NCBI GenBank assembly: GCA_029239935.1
Contig: JARBTY010000178.1
Coordinates: 1-6,509, forward strand
Source of the DNA: Clostridia bacterium
Lineage (GTDB): Bacteria; Bacillota_A; Clostridia; Lachnospirales; Cellulosilyticaceae
Direction of reading: 5' to 3'
Length of the DNA: 6,509 bases
In this document: piece by piece, positions 6,122-6,509 of the stretch
Position numbering within the stretch: position 1 is the stretch's first letter
How the letters are laid out: each line of letters opens with the position of its first letter
Position numbers and translations under genes: made by a program
Notes under the pieces: model-generated
What the model was told of the DNA's origin: nothing
Seen by the model: only the letters and a program-made list of their open reading frames with translations
The model's database searches: none

Positions 6122-6509
6122 GCTACTTGACCTTCAAGTGTTGGTTCTGTTTTCCAAGGTGCTTTTACATAGCCCCAAGCTGGTGTATAAATACCCATCG
6201 TTACATCTCTTGCAAAATTAACAGCTCCGGCAAATCCTGCATAGGGACCACTATAGTCATAAGAGTGTAACTGTCTTGAAAGCGTACCGCCCTTTTGTGC
6301 TACATATTTATCTTTAATACCTGAGAAAAATACATCTGGTTTGAGAAGCTTTAAGAACTCTTCTGTCTCAAAGTGGTTCATGTCATCGACAATGACAGCC
6401 CCTTTATTCATTTCTTTGATCATACCGCCATAGTATTCTAAGTTAGGCATTTCTTCTTTTAATTTAGCAAACTGTTCATCTGTCAAATACACTTTATATT
6501 TATCAGGAA
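6106..6509 (-). CDS. nifD: Nitrogenase molybdenum-iron protein alpha chain NifD, C-terminal part (partial)
   Basis: The last 133 codons of nifD; the gene enters from the right edge, so no start codon is in the window, and the valine GTG at 6492-6490 is internal, not a start. The segment holds key FeMo-co contacts. RQLHSYDYSGPY contains the His equivalent to Azotobacter His442 (codon 6267-6265), which binds molybdenum. The Lys of FSGIKDK, 16 residues earlier, matches Lys426, which lies next to homocitrate. The end GFAGAVNFARDVTMG and AWGYVKAPWK is typical of NifD. The HSYDYSGPY context fits a molybdenum nitrogenase rather than the vanadium or iron-only forms, though the diagnostic N-terminal half is missing. 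The stop overlaps the nifK start. Confidence 0.96.
   Translation of the reverse strand, partial: PDKYKVYLTDEQFAKLKEEMPNLEYYGGMIKEMNKGAVIVDDMNHFETEEFLKLLKPDVFFSGIKDKYVAQKGGTLSRQLHSYDYSGPYAGFAGAVNFARDVTMGIYTPAWGYVKAPWKTEPTLEGQVAGGER

Noticed and set aside
1..6509. CRISPR arrays, insertion sequences, tRNA or rRNA genes, riboswitches.
   Set aside because: Reading both strands, I saw no regularly spaced repeats, transposase-like frames or structured RNA motifs. The window is almost entirely filled by nif genes.

Overview
The window is an interior slice of a molybdenum-nitrogenase (nif) operon. Every gene lies on the minus strand, so transcription runs from the right end (6509) towards the left. 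The AT-rich bacterial coding, strong AGGAGG-type ribosome sites, short NifK without a long N-terminal extension, fused nifN-B and thioredoxin-fold [2Fe-2S] ferredoxin together point to an anaerobic clostridial Firmicute. I cannot name the species.

In transcription order the layout is: the 3' end of nifD (cut by the right edge); nifK (6106-4742, touching nifD as TAATG); a 113-nt spacer with two stem-loops; nifE (4628-3273); nifN-B (3276-613, joined to nifE as ATGA), which carries NifN, radical-SAM NifB and NifX-like domains in one chain; a [2Fe-2S] ferredoxin gene (587-279); and the 5' end of a homocitrate-synthase-family gene (251 to the left edge), probably the clostridial NifV-omega type. 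The start codons of nifE and nifN-B are placed slightly inside the longest open frames, because the Shine-Dalgarno sites fit the internal ATGs. The operon promoter, nifH and the nifI regulators are not in the window. No stretch longer than 113 nt lacks a gene.

The genes divide the labour as follows. NifD and NifK form the catalytic MoFe protein. The NifB part of NifN-B makes the iron-sulfur core of FeMo-co by radical-SAM chemistry, the NifE/NifN scaffold matures it, and the NifX-like tail probably carries or holds cofactor intermediates. NifV-type proteins supply homocitrate, the organic ligand of FeMo-co. The ferredoxin is nearly the C. pasteurianum [2Fe-2S] protein, which is known to bind the MoFe protein.

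I see no previously undescribed system here; this is a recognisable clostridial nif cluster. The points worth a second look are a good internal ribosome site at the NifN/NifB junction, paired stem-loops between nifK and nifE, a full set of P-cluster-like cysteines in the NifE/NifN pair, and a NifV-like protein whose catalytic motif is missing.
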